Source of the DNA: Setophaga petechia
Taxonomy: Eukaryota > Chordata > Aves > Passeriformes > Parulidae
Direction: 5' to 3'
Assembly: GCA_024362935.1 (NCBI GenBank)
Contig: JANCRA010000065.1
Location: 868,001 to 932,000, forward strand
Length of the DNA stretch: 64,000 nucleotides
The notes beneath the pieces are model-generated. The model was not told the DNA's origin. It was given only the letters and a program-made list of their open reading frames with translations, and did no database searches. Made by a program: the position numbers and the translations under genes. Position 1 is the stretch's first letter. Each line of letters begins with the position of its first letter. Of this stretch, positions 52,020-63,667 are shown one piece after another.

Positions 52020-53050
52020 CAGTGCCAATACCATTTCCAGTCCCATTTCTGATCATGGTGCTGGTCCCAGAGAGATCCTGGCGCTGATCCCAGTCCCAGT
52101 GCTACCCTTGGTCTCTGTCTCAGTCCTGGAGCACTCCTGGTGCTGATTCCAATCCTAGTCTTGATCTCAATCCCAGAGTGGTGCCACTCCCAGTCTCAGT
52201 CCTGGAGCGGTGCCACTCTCGGTGCCAGTGCTGGTGCTGGTTTTAGTGCTGGTCTGTTTTGGTCTTGGAGCAGTTCAGGACCCAGTGCTGCTACTGGTGC
52301 CGGTCTTGGTCCCAGAGTGCTCCCAGTGCCAATCTCAACCTCGGTCCCAGTCCCAGAGCACGAATGCAGACGTCTATGAGGGATCCCAGTGCCAATCCCA
52401 TTTCCGATCCCATTTCCAATCCCAGTGCCAGTCTCAGAGTGATCCTGGCGCTGATTTCAGTCCCAGTGCCAGCCTCGGTCTCTGTCTTAGTCCCAGAGCA
52501 CTCCCAGTGCTGATTCTGGTTCTTGTGTCAATCTCAGTCGCAGAGCGGTGCCAGTCCTGGTCTCAGTCTCAGTCCCGGTCTCAGTCTCAGTCTCTGGACC
52601 CAGTGCTGCTACTGGTTCTGGTCTTGGTCCCGGAGTGCTCCCAGTGCCAATCTCAGTCTCGGTCCCGGTCCCAGAGCGCTGCCAGTCTCGGTGCTGGTTC
52701 CGGTGACGCTCTCAGTCTCAGTCCTGGAGGGCTCCCGGTCTCGGTCCTGGTCCCGGTCCCAGAGCAGTCCCGCTGCGGGTGCCGGGTTCCAGTCTCGGTC
52801 CTGATCCCAGTCCTGGAGTGCTGCCAGTGCCAGTCCCAGTTCCAAAGTGCTCCTGGTGCCGGTCCCAGTGTCAGGCTTGGTCCCAGTCTTGGTCCCAGTG
52901 CCAGTTGTGGGGCTGGTTCTGGTCTGGGTCTCAGTCCCAGTCCCGGTGCCGGTCCTGGAGCGCTGCCAATCCCAGTTCCAGTGTCGGTCTCAGTCTTGCT
53001 GCTGGTGCTGCTTCTGCTGCTGGGTTTGGTCTCAGTCCTGGAGAATTTAG
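52020..53050 (+). repeat. Degenerate TCCCAGT/CTCAGTCC minisatellite
   Basis: About 1 kb of short degenerate repeats (GATCCCAGTGCCAATCCC, CTCAGTCTCGGTCC variants). Open frames of up to 284 codons arise from the repeat and are rejected as genes. Confidence 0.85.
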
Positions 53051-53089
53051 GTCCATTTGGGTGATTTTAGACCAAACTGGGCAGGTTTA

Positions 53090-53369
53090 GGGTGGGTTTC
53101 AGGTCCCTTGCAGGGATTTCAAGCCTTTTAGGGTGGATCTTAGGCCCCTTTGGCTGATTTTAGGCCAAATCTGGTGGGTTTTAGGGTGGATTTTTGATTT
53201 GATTAGGATCATATAAACTCATTTGTGTGGAGTTTGGGTGCCTGTTTGGGTGATTTTAGGATAAACTGGGCAGGTTTAGGGTGGATTTTAGATGCCTTTG
53301 GCTGATTTTAGGCCTTTGCGTAATTTTAGTTTGAACCAAGCCTTTTAACGGTGATTTTAGGTCCCTTTG
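53090..53369 (+). repeat. Degenerate tandem repeat (GATTTTAGGTCCCTTTG type)
   Basis: Recurrent phrases GGGTGGATTTTAG and GATTTTAGG(T/C)CC at roughly 35-60 bp spacing up to the LTR start. No gene. Confidence 0.65.
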
Positions 53370-54584
53370 TGTTATAGATGGCTAATGAGATGATTGGCTC
53401 TCCCAATTAAGGGATGAATACTGTGTGAATATTAAGAGAAGCTTTATTGATGTGTGATTATGTTATTGCAGTCTGTTGTTTAGATGTCCTCTGTTCTCCC
53501 CACAGTCCCCTTTCCCCCCTATTGTTACATCAGACAGCCTGAGCCATCCAGGACAGGTGGAAAGGTGGTGTCCTGATTTAGGGCAGATTTGGTAGAGAAT
53601 GTCCAAAGGAGCCTCTCCAGAAAGCAAACCCACACAGCCCCTCCCCTCAACCGGGTTGGGATGCATTCCTCGGAGAGAAGTGGAAAGAACCTGTTTATTT
53701 AACAGGCACAGCACCCCCAGCACACAAAATGAACAATACCAGGTGACACCACTCTTTCACTGCTCTGACAAAGATGACAAATTCACAAAGTCTCTCTGGG
53801 GGTGGTTGCTCTGTTCTCAGTCCCTCCGGCGCTGGGGCAGCTGCTGCAGCCACAAGGTGCAAACTCTCGGTGTTCCCAGGTCCCAGTCCCGAGCAGGTTC
53901 AAGTGGGGCCAAAAAAAGGAGAGGAGAAACAGTCCAGGAAGAAATCTGGACTGTTTAGCTAAACTAACTAATGAGCAGAAGCAAAAGCAAAGCAGGAGCG
54001 AGAGCAGAGCAAAAAGCCAAGCAAAAGCAAAAGCAGCACCATGTACTGCCCCATCTGTGTGTCCCACCAGCCACGGGGGAGCGGCTGATAAGAAACCAAA
54101 AAAAAACTTCCACTCTTCAGAGCCAGTCTCAAAGGCACAGAACATGATATCCAGCATAAACAGAGCACATGAATGGGGACACAAGCACCATAACGTCACC
54201 CTAGGACAAGCTGTCAGCTCCAGCTGCAGGCAGGCCTGGAGACCCTTTGGTTTTCGTTACAATGCATTATATACTTTTCTTTGCTGAGCATCTTAATACA
54301 GTAGAATGAATCTATACCCTTACTGTTACCTATAGCCTATCAAAACTCCTATAATTACCATATTCATGTTACTATTCTCCAATCACTAAAAGTTAGTACA
54401 TTACAGTTTAAGCTAGAAGTTGATTTTCAGTTTTCTTGCAGTGGAAAATTCTGAGACTTTTTTCCTACTTGCAACTTTGCTGCCTTGTTTGCCTGTGCTA
54501 TCTTTCTGCTTGGTAAAAACATCTTCTTGTTTGGGGTGGGTTTATCCTTTGCTCTAAGACATAAAAACCCTTCTAACTAACACA
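53370..54584 (-). repeat. Family I ERV 3' LTR (complete, copy 3)
   Basis: 1,215 bp with ends TGTTATAG (plus-strand left) and CTAACACA (right), that is TG...CA on the minus strand. A minus-strand AATAAA at 53,443-53,448 lies about 75 bp from the end, as expected for R/U5. A purine-rich tract (AAGGAGGCGAAGGG) lies directly to the right, before env. The central part matches 1-727. Confidence 0.78.
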
Positions 54585-54618
54585 CCCTTCGCCTCCTTGG
54601 TTAGCCAGTAAGACTGGC

Positions 54619-56010
54619 TCAGCAATTCTTTTCTTCTATATCAAAACTTGCTTCCATCTCTATTCCTTCATCAGACTCCCCATTTAAAAATCTTTCTGTT
54701 AAGCATACATATCTGTGAGACTTTCTTGTCAAACTTTCATCCTTCCCAACATCTCCCCCATTCTGATGAACAAAAAAGATGCTGGAAACTGTCTTATTCA
54801 TCATTCTCTGCACACATTGAAGTGCACAGGGTACCACTACCATAATTCCAATTATCACCACTAACACAATCAAGCCTCACTTACAAAGTTCCTTCAGCCA
54901 AGTTGCAACGCTCCAACCATCAAACTGTCTTACCAAGATGGATCATCTGTTGTAATTTGGTCACCTACATCTTTTAAGTTTTGCAGCTGTTTATGAATTG
55001 AAGCAGAATGATCAGACAAATTCATACAACACAATCCTTCAAAATCTTCACAGCCATGCCCATCTGCTAGTAAAAGAAAGTCAACAGCAGCTCTGTTTTG
55101 TGAAGTGGCATGTCTGACTGCCTCTTCATCTGTCAGCAAATCACTAATTATGGTAGAGGTGGCATTTACTTCTTTACTGAACCAACACCCTAATTTGTTT
55201 AACTGTTTCAATGCAATTGCAGAACTTAGCTGAGGCAAAAAAATGCTTGTAACAATTGATTTTCCAGAGTTCCAGGGGTGAAACTCTCTATCGCAGTTGC
55301 TGTCATCATGATGCCCTAAGGAAGATCTTATTTTTCTATTTTTCTTTTTGATTGCTTTTTTGGCACTGGGAGCAATTATTGTAAGTTGTCCCAGTGCCCA
55401 AGGACCACCATCTATTTTTGAGGGAATACCTTGCCAAGCCCTGTCTCCACAGATGAGCCAAATTCCTTAAGGAATCAATTTGGAAGTTTGTTAAACAATC
55501 TGTATGAGGTTCATCATATCTAAGAAGCTTAGTTTGATTACATGCAGAATTCATATTGCTATAAACTGGGTGATAAGGAGTAACATTTAAATGTGGCCCA
55601 ATTTTTCCTACAAAATGAAACAAATAACAAGTGTCCATAGTTAGTGAGCCTAAAATTTCTAATTCTTGAAGGTCAGATTTATTAACTTTAAAATTATCAA
55701 TGTATGTTTGGTGTCTCGGGCTGGGAGTTGGGGAAATGTGATGATCATCATATGGCCAATATTTCTCAAAAGAAACATTATCAAAACCCTCTGGGAAAGG
55801 AACTTCAATGAAAAAAGTTGAAAAAGTTTATCAGGGCAAGTGTTAGATAAGCAAACGGTGTCAGAGCCTGCAGACTTGGCTAAAGAAACCCAAACATTTG
55901 GTTTTGGTTGAGTTACAGGTTAAGCTTCACTGCAAAGATAAAACTAAAAAGTTAAAAACAGCATGCACCAGTGCCACTAATAATACAACTCCATTCTTTT
56001 CTTGATCCAT
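54619..56010 (-). pseudogene. Family I env remnant (copy 3)
   Basis: Same env as copies 1 and 2, ATG at 56,010. TM tail 54,619-54,873, TM ectodomain 54,930-55,238 with heptad block and CX6CC, SU piece 55,336-55,638. Stops and frame changes partly shared with copy 1 (decay before duplication) and partly private. Confidence 0.82.
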
Positions 56011-56137
56011 TTCTGGCAGACAGTTTTCTCTGCGTGGTTCTGTGTAGTTCACGTTTGGGTGCCCGTCTCTCGGCTCCCACTCACAGGGTCACTGGCTGGT
56101 GCATAAGCAGCCACGGGCTTTGATGGGTGGTATGATT

Positions 56138-57955
56138 TCACTTTTTTGCTGGAATCCACTTGAGTCCTGTATCTGTAGAAATACACGAAAAACCCTTGCC
56201 CCATGTCATAAGCTCAAATGGTCCCTCTATTTTTCCTGATTCTAGATTTTTAATTAAAACTGGGGGGTGTTCCTTCAGTTTTGCTTTTTTATCGTTCTTG
56301 AAATGTCTATAAATAGCTTCTGCAGAGCTATTCAAAAAGTTATAAACATACAAAGCCCTATTCAGCCTCCTCTGAGGTGTATCCTGGGCTCCCCCCCCCA
56401 TTTTTGTGGATCTAAAATATGTTTTAGAGTTTGATGTGTTCTTTCCACCATTCCCTGACCTGTAGGAGAGTAGGGAATACCAAATGTATGGTGAACACCC
56501 CAGTCATTTAAAAATGTGGTCAATTCTTGTGAAGCATATGAAAGACTATTATCAGTTTTAATTTCTTGAGGGACACCCAGTGAGGAAAATGCTTGTGAAA
56601 AATGCTGGCAAACATGCTTAGCTGTTTCTCCTGTATGTACAGATGCAAAAACTGCTTTTGGAAATGTATCAATAGAGACATGGATATTTTCAAATTTCCC
56701 AAAGGAAGGGTACTTTGTGACACCTGTTTGCCACTTCTGAAAACTCTCCAACCCCCTTGGGTTGGTTGCTCCTGCAGAAGGGATAGGTTGAACTAGCTGG
56801 CAGTCAGGGCAAGCCTGTACAATGGCTTGTGCTTGCTCCAGGGAGATGTGAAAATCTCGTCTGATCACCCGTGCATTTTGGTGAAAAAAGGCATGACTCA
56901 ATTTAGCTTGTTCAAGAATGTCAGGCAAGGGAGCTGCTGGAAGCACAGACGTGCAGCCTTTCCTGTCTCCTGCAGCTCCCTCATCACACACTGCTGATGC
57001 CAGTGCATCAGCTCCTGCATTCCCTTCTGCCATAAATCCTGGGAGACCAGAGTAAGCTCTAATGGGAGCAACAAAGGAAGGATTAGTCCTGTGTAACAAA
57101 ATTTGATAAAGACAGGTAAGCCAAAGACACAAGTTGTCATTGCCAACATCTTTTAAAACAAACCTTTCAATTCTCTTAACAATGTTAGCAACATATGCAG
57201 AATCAATGACTAAGTTAAAAGGCTCTGGGAAGAGCTGAAATGCTCTTACAACTGCAGCCAATTCAGCAATCTGAGGAGAACCTTCAACCTTTTCAATGTC
57301 TTGTTCCCAGGATTTAGTGTTTTTATTTTGCCAGGTAACTACTGCCTTGTGTGTTTGTCCTGACCCATCATAAAGAGAGTAACTGCATCTAAAGGTTCTT
57401 CACTGATAAGGGGTTTCTCTTTGTAGCATAATTTAGCTTTGATCACTTTGTGTGTTGGATAAAGAATAGAGCAAACACCTGGAAAATCTAACAAGGCATA
57501 CAGTAAATCTTCTGACATTTGCATGGCCCAATCAAAATAGGATTTAATCATAGGTAAATAGATGATTTTAAATTCACAACCTGCTATGGCAAGAAGCCTT
57601 GCCCTGCCCTTAATGACAATTTGAGAAATCATCTCTAAAGGTGTGAAGATTGTCTTTAGTGCACTGTAAGAAAGAAAAACCCATTCAATTATTAAAAAAG
57701 ATCATTTTGAGAGGAGTCCCACTGGAAGATGAGGCCATGCAGTCTCAGCGTTTCTCCTAGAACTGCAAGGAAAAAAGGTTTATCTGGAGCATAACTATGT
57801 GCTTGTCTATTTTGCAGAGCATCAGTAATTTTCTCCAAAGCCTTGCTAGCTTCAGGAGCAGGAGATCTGGGGGATGATTTTTTGGCTCTTTCACTGTTTT
57901 TTGTTGCCCAGCGATGAGATGCAGGTCCCGCTGGTTTAAGAGAGTCAACTTCTGA
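56138..57955 (-). pseudogene. Family I pol remnant (copy 3)
   Basis: RT connection (57,339-57,955), late RNase H and integrase (56,362-57,261), integrase tail (56,138-56,401) after a frame shift at a long C-run at about 56,391-56,400. The second catalytic Asp of integrase is kept (KTDNS), unlike copies 1 and 2. RT palm is missing as in the other copies. Confidence 0.88.
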
Positions 57956-57959
57956 TTTC

Positions 57960-58364
57960 TGTGCACCTTGGCCACAGAGCCCACGCCGGCCCCGCCGTGC
58001 AGGTCGGAGCCCCGCGGGGCCGGGCACGGGGCAGGCTGGGACAGCGGTGCCAGGGCCGGGCACGGGGCGGGCTGGGACAGCGGTGCCAGGGCCGGGCACG
58101 GGGCGGGCTGGGACAGCGGTGCCAGGGCTGGGAATGGGACACCGAGGATGTGGCTGCTGCTGGGGGAGGAGGAGGAGGGAGGGAAGGGCAGGGATGGAGG
58201 GGGAGGAGGAGGCGGGGTCAGGGGGGAGGAGGAGGGGGGATGGAAGAGAAGGGGGAGGAAGAGGAGGGACAAAGGAGCATCAATAAAAGAAGAAAACCAC
58301 GCGGTCGAGCCTTCCTCAATTTGCAGCTCCGACCTGTGGGATCATTGCCCCCCCCATCGCGCAG
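57960..58364 (+). other. GC-rich leader exon of ZNF unit 3 (distal), with splice donor
   Basis: Same block as 4,103-4,469; donor CGCAG/GTAAGC at 58,365. It is the only leader exon left in unit 3 and so the likely ZNF copy 3 first exon. Contains three 36-bp units. Confidence 0.5.
58019..58126 (+). repeat. 36-bp tandem repeat, three units
   Basis: Three units of the repeat that has two copies in unit 1 and one in unit 2. Confidence 0.88.
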
Positions 58365-59689
58365 GTAAGCGGGGAGGGGGAGCTCAGCTCAGATATCCTG
58401 GGAGGTGCCTGGGTTGGGCTATTTATAACCTCCAGCATCCCGGGGAGATGGAAAAGCGGGATCTTTTCGGATCGCTGGGTGTCCCAGCAGCCTGGGCAGG
58501 GCGGGCACCGAGGAGAAGGGGGACCCCCAGTCCAAGTGTGACCCCAGCAGCTGGGACAGGGGGGAACCTCCCCGGGCACCTGCGGGATGGGGCCGATGCT
58601 CCCGGGTTCCGGAGTTCAGGCAGCGCCGGAGCCGCGCGATCCCGGCCGTCCTCTGCTCCCGCCGCTTCCTGCTGCCGCTCCGCCTCTTCCTCCCTCCCTC
58701 CCTCCTCCTCCTCCTCCCCCGGTCCCGGAGCCCTCGCAGCCCGCGGGAGGGGCGGGGATGGAGCCGGGATGGAGCGAGGGGTGAGGGGGATGGCAGGGGT
58801 GGGAGTGACTGGGCTGTACTGGGATCATGCTGGGAGCAGCTCCCCAGTGACTGAGTTCTACTGGGACCGTACTGGGATCACACTGGGAGTGAGGAGGAGC
58901 AGCGCGATGGCTCCAGCGCTGGGGCTGGGGGCGCTCCTGGGGCCCCGGGGGGGGCGGCGAGAGCTGAGGGGGACCCCCGGCACCGGGACTCTCTGATCGC
59001 CCATCCCGGAGCACCGGGGGGCCCCTGAACCTCCTTTCCTGGGTGCCGGGGTTCCCCCCGCACCCCCATTCCCGGGCATGGGATCCACCCCGCACCCCCT
59101 TATCCAGCACCAACACCCCCCGCACCCCCTTCCCGGCCATCCCGTCTCTCCCAGCACCCAGAGCCCCCTTTTCCTTCCCCCAGAGACCCCCTGGACCCCA
59201 ATTCCTGCCTTTCCCAGCCCCCAGATCCTCCTCTCCTCAACACCGAGGACACCCGGCACCCCTATTCTCAGCCATCCTGGCTTTTCCCACCTTTTGCTGG
59301 GAATGGGCAACACCGGGGACCCTTGGAGCTCCCTTTCCTGGATGCAGGAACCCCCTTAGTCCAGCCCGTCCCCCCTCTGCCCACCGCAGCCTCCCCTTTT
59401 CTCATTCCTGGATCCCCCAAACCCCGTTCCCTGCTCTCCCAGCTCTCCCTTTGGTTCCCCCTTTGGTTCCCCCGTGCCCCCCCAGCCCCCTAATCTGGTG
59501 TCCCCCCAGTTCTCCTGTCCCTGCGTTCCCTGCCCGTGGCGCTGTTGGAGCCCGGCCCGGGGTTCTCCCAGTTGGTGTCCATGGGGTCCCTGGCTGGGAT
59601 CCCCTTCCAGCGGGATCTGGGCACAGCCAGAGCTGGCACCATGAGCGGCACCGGCATGGGGCCCCCAGGGAGCTGCCACTGCTGCAGCT
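58365..59689 (+). other. ZNF unit 3 intron, GC-rich part
   Basis: Counterpart of 4,470-5,789, with ACTGGGA-type inverted repeats at 58,800-58,890. No gene supported. Confidence 0.6.
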
Positions 59690-61295
59690 GCATCCTGCCA
59701 TTCCCAGTTGGTCCCAGTTCCTCCCAGTGGCTGCGCAGTCGGCTCCCAGCGTGCGCCTGGCAGCTCCCAGCACCCCCCAGACAGGGACCAATCACACCCC
59801 CAGCAATCCCAGTAGGATTGTAGCTACTCCCAGTATGATCCCAGTCACTCCCAGTATGATGCCAGTGGCCCCCAGTGTGATCCCAGTTGCTCCCTGTCAA
59901 TGCCAGCATGACCCCAGGAGCCTCCAATATGATCCCTGTGACTCCCAGTCTCCCCCAGTATATCCTAGTCCCCCCCAGCATGCTCCCAGTCACTCCCACT
60001 TGTCCCCAGTTGCTTTCAGCATGATTCCAGTTGCTCACAGCCACTCCCAGTCAGTCCCAGTATGATTCCAAGCACCCTCAGTGTTATCCCGGTCTCACCC
60101 AGCATGGATCCAACTGCTCCCACTGTCATCCCAGTATGATCCCAGTTGCCTCCAGTATAGTTCCACTTGTTCCCAGTTCCTTCCAGCATGATCCCAGTTG
60201 TCCCTAGAATAGTCCCAGTCCCTCTCAGCATGGTCCCCCTCATTCCCAGTTGCCCCCAGCATGGTCCCAGCTGTTCCCTGTGTGCTTCCAGTTCCCCCCA
60301 GTATGGTCACAGACACTCCCAGCATATCCCAGTGTGCCTAGTACAGTTCTAGTTAGCTCAGAATGATCCCAGTCTTTTCCAGTTCCTCCCAGTTGCCTCC
60401 AGCATGATCCCAGTTTCTGGCAGTTGCCCAAAGTGTGTTCCCAGTGGCTCCCAGGGTGACCCCAGCAGGAGCAGTAGTCACTCCCAGTATGGTTCCAGTC
60501 ACCTCCAGCATGGTTGCAGTCAGTCCCAGACACTCCCAGTATTATTGCAGTCATGCTCAAAGTGACTCCCTGGCACTCCCAGTGTGGGCCCAGTTGCTCC
60601 CAGTCACTTCCAGTATGGTTCCAGTCAGAGCCAGCACCTTCCCAGTCACTCCCAGTATGATCCCAGCCATTTCCCATAGGATCCCAGTATGACCCCAGCA
60701 TGGGCACAGCCGCTCCCATGATCATCCAGGGTGGTTCCAGTTGCCCCCATTTACCCCCAGTGTGGTTTCAGTCTCTCCCAGTGTATCCCAGTTGCTCCCA
60801 GCATGTTCCCAGTCACTCCCAGTTGCCCTGAGTTGCCTCCAGCCTGATTCCAGTTGCTCACAGCCACTCCCAGTCACCCTCAGTGCAGTCCCAGTGGCTG
60901 CCAGTATAACCCAGTATGATGCCACTCACTCCCAGCATTGGCCAGCTTCTCCTACTGTGATCCCAGTAGCCCCTGGCACGGTTCTAGTCACTCCGTGTTC
61001 CTCCCAGTGTGATCCCAGTTGTCCCTAGTATAGTCCCAGGTACTCCATAGATGATCCCAGTCCCTGGCAGCATGGTCCCAGTCATGCCCAGTTGTCCTCA
61101 GTGTACACCCAGTCATTCCCACTCGCTCCCAGGTACCCCCAGCATGGGGTCCCAGTTCTCCCCAGCATGGTCCCACCTGTTCCCAGTGTGGTTCCAGTCA
61201 CCTGAGTATGGTTAACAGACACTCCCAGTATATCCCAGTGTCCCTCAGCATGCTCACAGTCATTCCCAGTCACTCCCAGTACAAACCAGTCCCTG
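59690..61295 (+). repeat. TCCCAGT-phased minisatellite, unit 3
   Basis: Third copy of the intron array, with its own gains and losses of short runs compared with units 1 and 2. Confidence 0.9.
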
Positions 61296-61354
61296 GCAGT
61301 GCTGCCACTGCTGGGGTCCCCCAGCCCTGTGTGTGTTCCCCCCTGGCAGATGTG

Positions 61355-61496
61355 GCGAGAGGAGCCCCAAGGGCTGGCAGTGGCCAGGCAGGGTCCCCAG
61401 CAAGGCCCAGTTTGGATGTGCAGCCCCCAGTTTGCCCAGTTTGGGCAGTGGGACCTTCAAACTCAACTTGCTCATTCCTTGTTTTCCCCAAACCAG
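61355..61496 (+). other. Deletion remnant of proximal leader, unit 3
   Basis: Starts like 14,170-14,255 but jumps at about 61,440 to sequence equivalent to 15,275, so about 1 kb with the proximal leader exon and its donor has been lost. Ends in the acceptor CCCCAAACCAG at 61,496. Confidence 0.7.
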
Positions 61497-61540
61497 AATT
61501 TCCCATTCCCAACCCCTGGGAGGCTGTGAGGAAGAGGAAG

Positions 61541-62806
61541 ATGCCCCGGGACACTGAGGCAGGTGAGGAGGAAGTCAGTGCCCCTTTCCCCTCTGGGCTG
61601 CTCCATCTCCCAGCCCAGCATGGCCCTGGCTGCAGCACAGCCCTGGGGGGATCTCCTTGCCCTTGCCTGTGGCACGGAGGCAAATCCCATCCTGTCCTTG
61701 TCCTTCCTCGCCCAGAGCAGGAGCTGAGCATGGAGAGCAGGGAGGACAAATGCCCGCGGCAGAACCTGGTGGAAGAGGCCGTTTGGAGCGGCTCCACGGC
61801 GCAGGAAGCCACCGGGGAGGAAAAGGCCCGGAGATGCCGCACGAGGAGGGGCTGCAAACGCAGCTGGCGGGGATGTGAGGGGGAAAGAGCCAGCCTGGGC
61901 CGGGAAGGCGGCCGGAGATGGAGCCAGAGCTCGGAGCTGGTGCTCCATGGGCACGGTCATGATGGGGAGAAGCCCCACACATGTGTGGAGTGTGGGAAGA
62001 GCTTCAGGAGGAACTCTGAGCTGATTGCGCACCAGAGGACCCACACTGGGGAACGGCCCTACGAGTGTGGGAAATGTGGGAAGAGCTTCAGCCATAGCTC
62101 CACCCTGATCTGTCACCAGAGGACCCACACTGGAGAACGGCCCTACGAGTGTGAGGAATGTGGAAAGAGCTTCAGTTCTAGTTCCAACCTGACCAAGCAC
62201 CAGAGGACCCACACTGGGGAACAGCCCTACGAGTGTGATCAGTGCAGGAAGAGGTTTCAGTTCAGCTCCAGTCTCCTCCTGCACCAGCGCACGCACACAG
62301 AGGAGAGGCCCTTCCGCTGCCCCGACTGCGGGCAGGGCTTCAGACAGAACGCCCATCTTGTCGTGCACCGACGCATCCACACTGGGGAGAGGCCCCACGA
62401 GTGTGAGGAATGCGGGAAGAGCTTCAGCCGGAGCTCCCACCTGATCAGGCACCAGAGGACCCACACTGGGGAGAGGCCCCACGAATGTGGGGACTGTGGG
62501 AAGAGCTTCAGCCACAGCTCCAGCCTGATTGTCCACCAAAAGATCCACACAGGGGAGAGGCCCTACGAGTGTGATAAATGCAGGAAGAGGTTCCAGATCA
62601 GGTCCCATCTCCTCCAGCACTATTGGATTCACAGAGAGGAGAGGCCCTTCCAATGCCCCGACTGCGGGAAAGGATTCAAGCACAACTCCACCCTCATCAC
62701 CCACCGGCGCATCCACACTGGGGAGAGGCCCTACGAGTGTCCCCAGTGTGGGAAGAGCTTCTCCAGGAGCTCTGACTTGACCCAACACCAACGGAGGCAC
62801 CGGTAA
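61541..62806 (+). CDS. C2H2 zinc-finger protein, copy 3 (two coding exons, 370 aa)
   Basis: Coding exons 61,541-61,562 and 61,716-62,806; the 153-bp intron is again open in frame. Leader MPRDTEA and KRAB-less linker as in copies 1 and 2. Ten C2H2 fingers, all with complete zinc ligands, TGERP linkers with one TGEQP and some TEERP/REERP. Contact residues -1,2,3,6: RSEA, HSTC, SSNK, FSSL, QAHV, RSHR, HSSV, ISHQ, HSTT, RSDQ. Looks like the most intact gene of the three. Predicted nuclear DNA-binding protein; target unknown. Only the distal leader exon remains upstream. Confidence 0.9.
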   Translation: MPRDTEAGEEEVSAPFPSGLLHLPAQHGPGCSTALGGSPCPCLWHGGKSHPVLVLPRPEQELSMESREDKCPRQNLVEEAVWSGSTAQEATGEEKARRCRTRRGCKRSWRGCEGERASLGREGGRRWSQSSELVLHGHGHDGEKPHTCVECGKSFRRNSELIAHQRTHTGERPYECGKCGKSFSHSSTLICHQRTHTGERPYECEECGKSFSSSSNLTKHQRTHTGEQPYECDQCRKRFQFSSSLLLHQRTHTEERPFRCPDCGQGFRQNAHLVVHRRIHTGERPHECEECGKSFSRSSHLIRHQRTHTGERPHECGDCGKSFSHSSSLIVHQKIHTGERPYECDKCRKRFQIRSHLLQHYWIHREERPFQCPDCGKGFKHNSTLITHRRIHTGERPYECPQCGKSFSRSSDLTQHQRRHR

Positions 62807-62900
62807 GGGAAGCCCTGCGAGTGCCCCGAGTGCGGGAAGAGCTTCGTGCGCTGCTCCAGCTCCATCCCCCACTGGAGGAGGCACTTTGGGCACAGCCCTG
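62807..62900 (+). pseudogene. Ghost zinc finger after the stop codon, copy 3
   Basis: After TAA the frame would give one more finger (CPECGKSF ... HWRRH) as in copy 2. Confidence 0.7.
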
Positions 62901-62988
62901 GTCACTCCCATTCCCTGTGATCCATGTTTGGAACACACCTGGCTGCTTCTCCTTTTAGTTTGGCCTTAATTTTTTTCTGATTTCATCT

Positions 62989-63606
62989 TGTGAAAAATGC
63001 CAATCAGTTGTTTTAAAGTTTTAAAAGTTTAATAGTAATAAAATAGTTATAAAAATAGCAAGAAAAATTAGAGCTATAAGGATTTCGACAATAAAAAACA
63101 ACTAATTACAGACGTCTGGTTTTGTTTTGCTCTTTGCCACACAAAAGCACACCTCTCTAACAAGGGATTAACCCTTAAAAGCAATAGCCTGTTGCATATT
63201 CATATATCTCATACATGATTCAGAATTTCTTTTCAAACACAGGGTGTTTTCTGGTTATTGTTAACTTCCTCCCTCATCTTGTAAATCAATGTTTTGGTTC
63301 CTCATATTCTGGTTCTTCCTAATAAGGAGACAATAATTCTTCTCTTGAGATTTTGCTGTCGCTCTTATCTCTGTGCGAAGAACTTCTTGACTATCTTATG
63401 CATTCCTTCAGCTAGTTAGAAAAAGTATCTTACATTGCATAGATTCTTTTTTAATATTATGTTATAGCCTAAAACTATATTTACCACACTACTTAAAAAG
63501 GATTAATACAGTACTACAAATTAATGCAACATAACTTTCCAACATAACATATGACATTCCTTTTAATATTTGTGAGGAGCCCATCATATAATGTGCATTT
63601 TTCACA
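62989..63606 (-). repeat. Family V ERV 3' LTR
   Basis: 618 bp with 12-bp inverted ends TGTGAAAAATGC / GCATTTTTCACA. A minus-strand polypurine tract (AAAGAGGGAGGAT) lies directly to the right, followed by env. It is inserted in the 3' flank of ZNF copy 3 and differs in sequence from the other LTRs. Confidence 0.85.
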
Positions 63607-63667
63607 ATCCTCCCTCTTTCTTTTTATAAATCATTTGGCTTGAGCAATATTCTTTGTTTTCTAGCCT

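Noticed and set aside
52210..53064. 284-codon open frame rich in Ser, Gln and Val
   Set aside because: Pure minisatellite translation.
61472..62938. 488-codon minus-strand open frame over the zinc-finger exon, also 49,446-50,801
   Set aside because: Antisense shadow of the finger repeat; same pattern in all ZNF copies; no splice or domain support.
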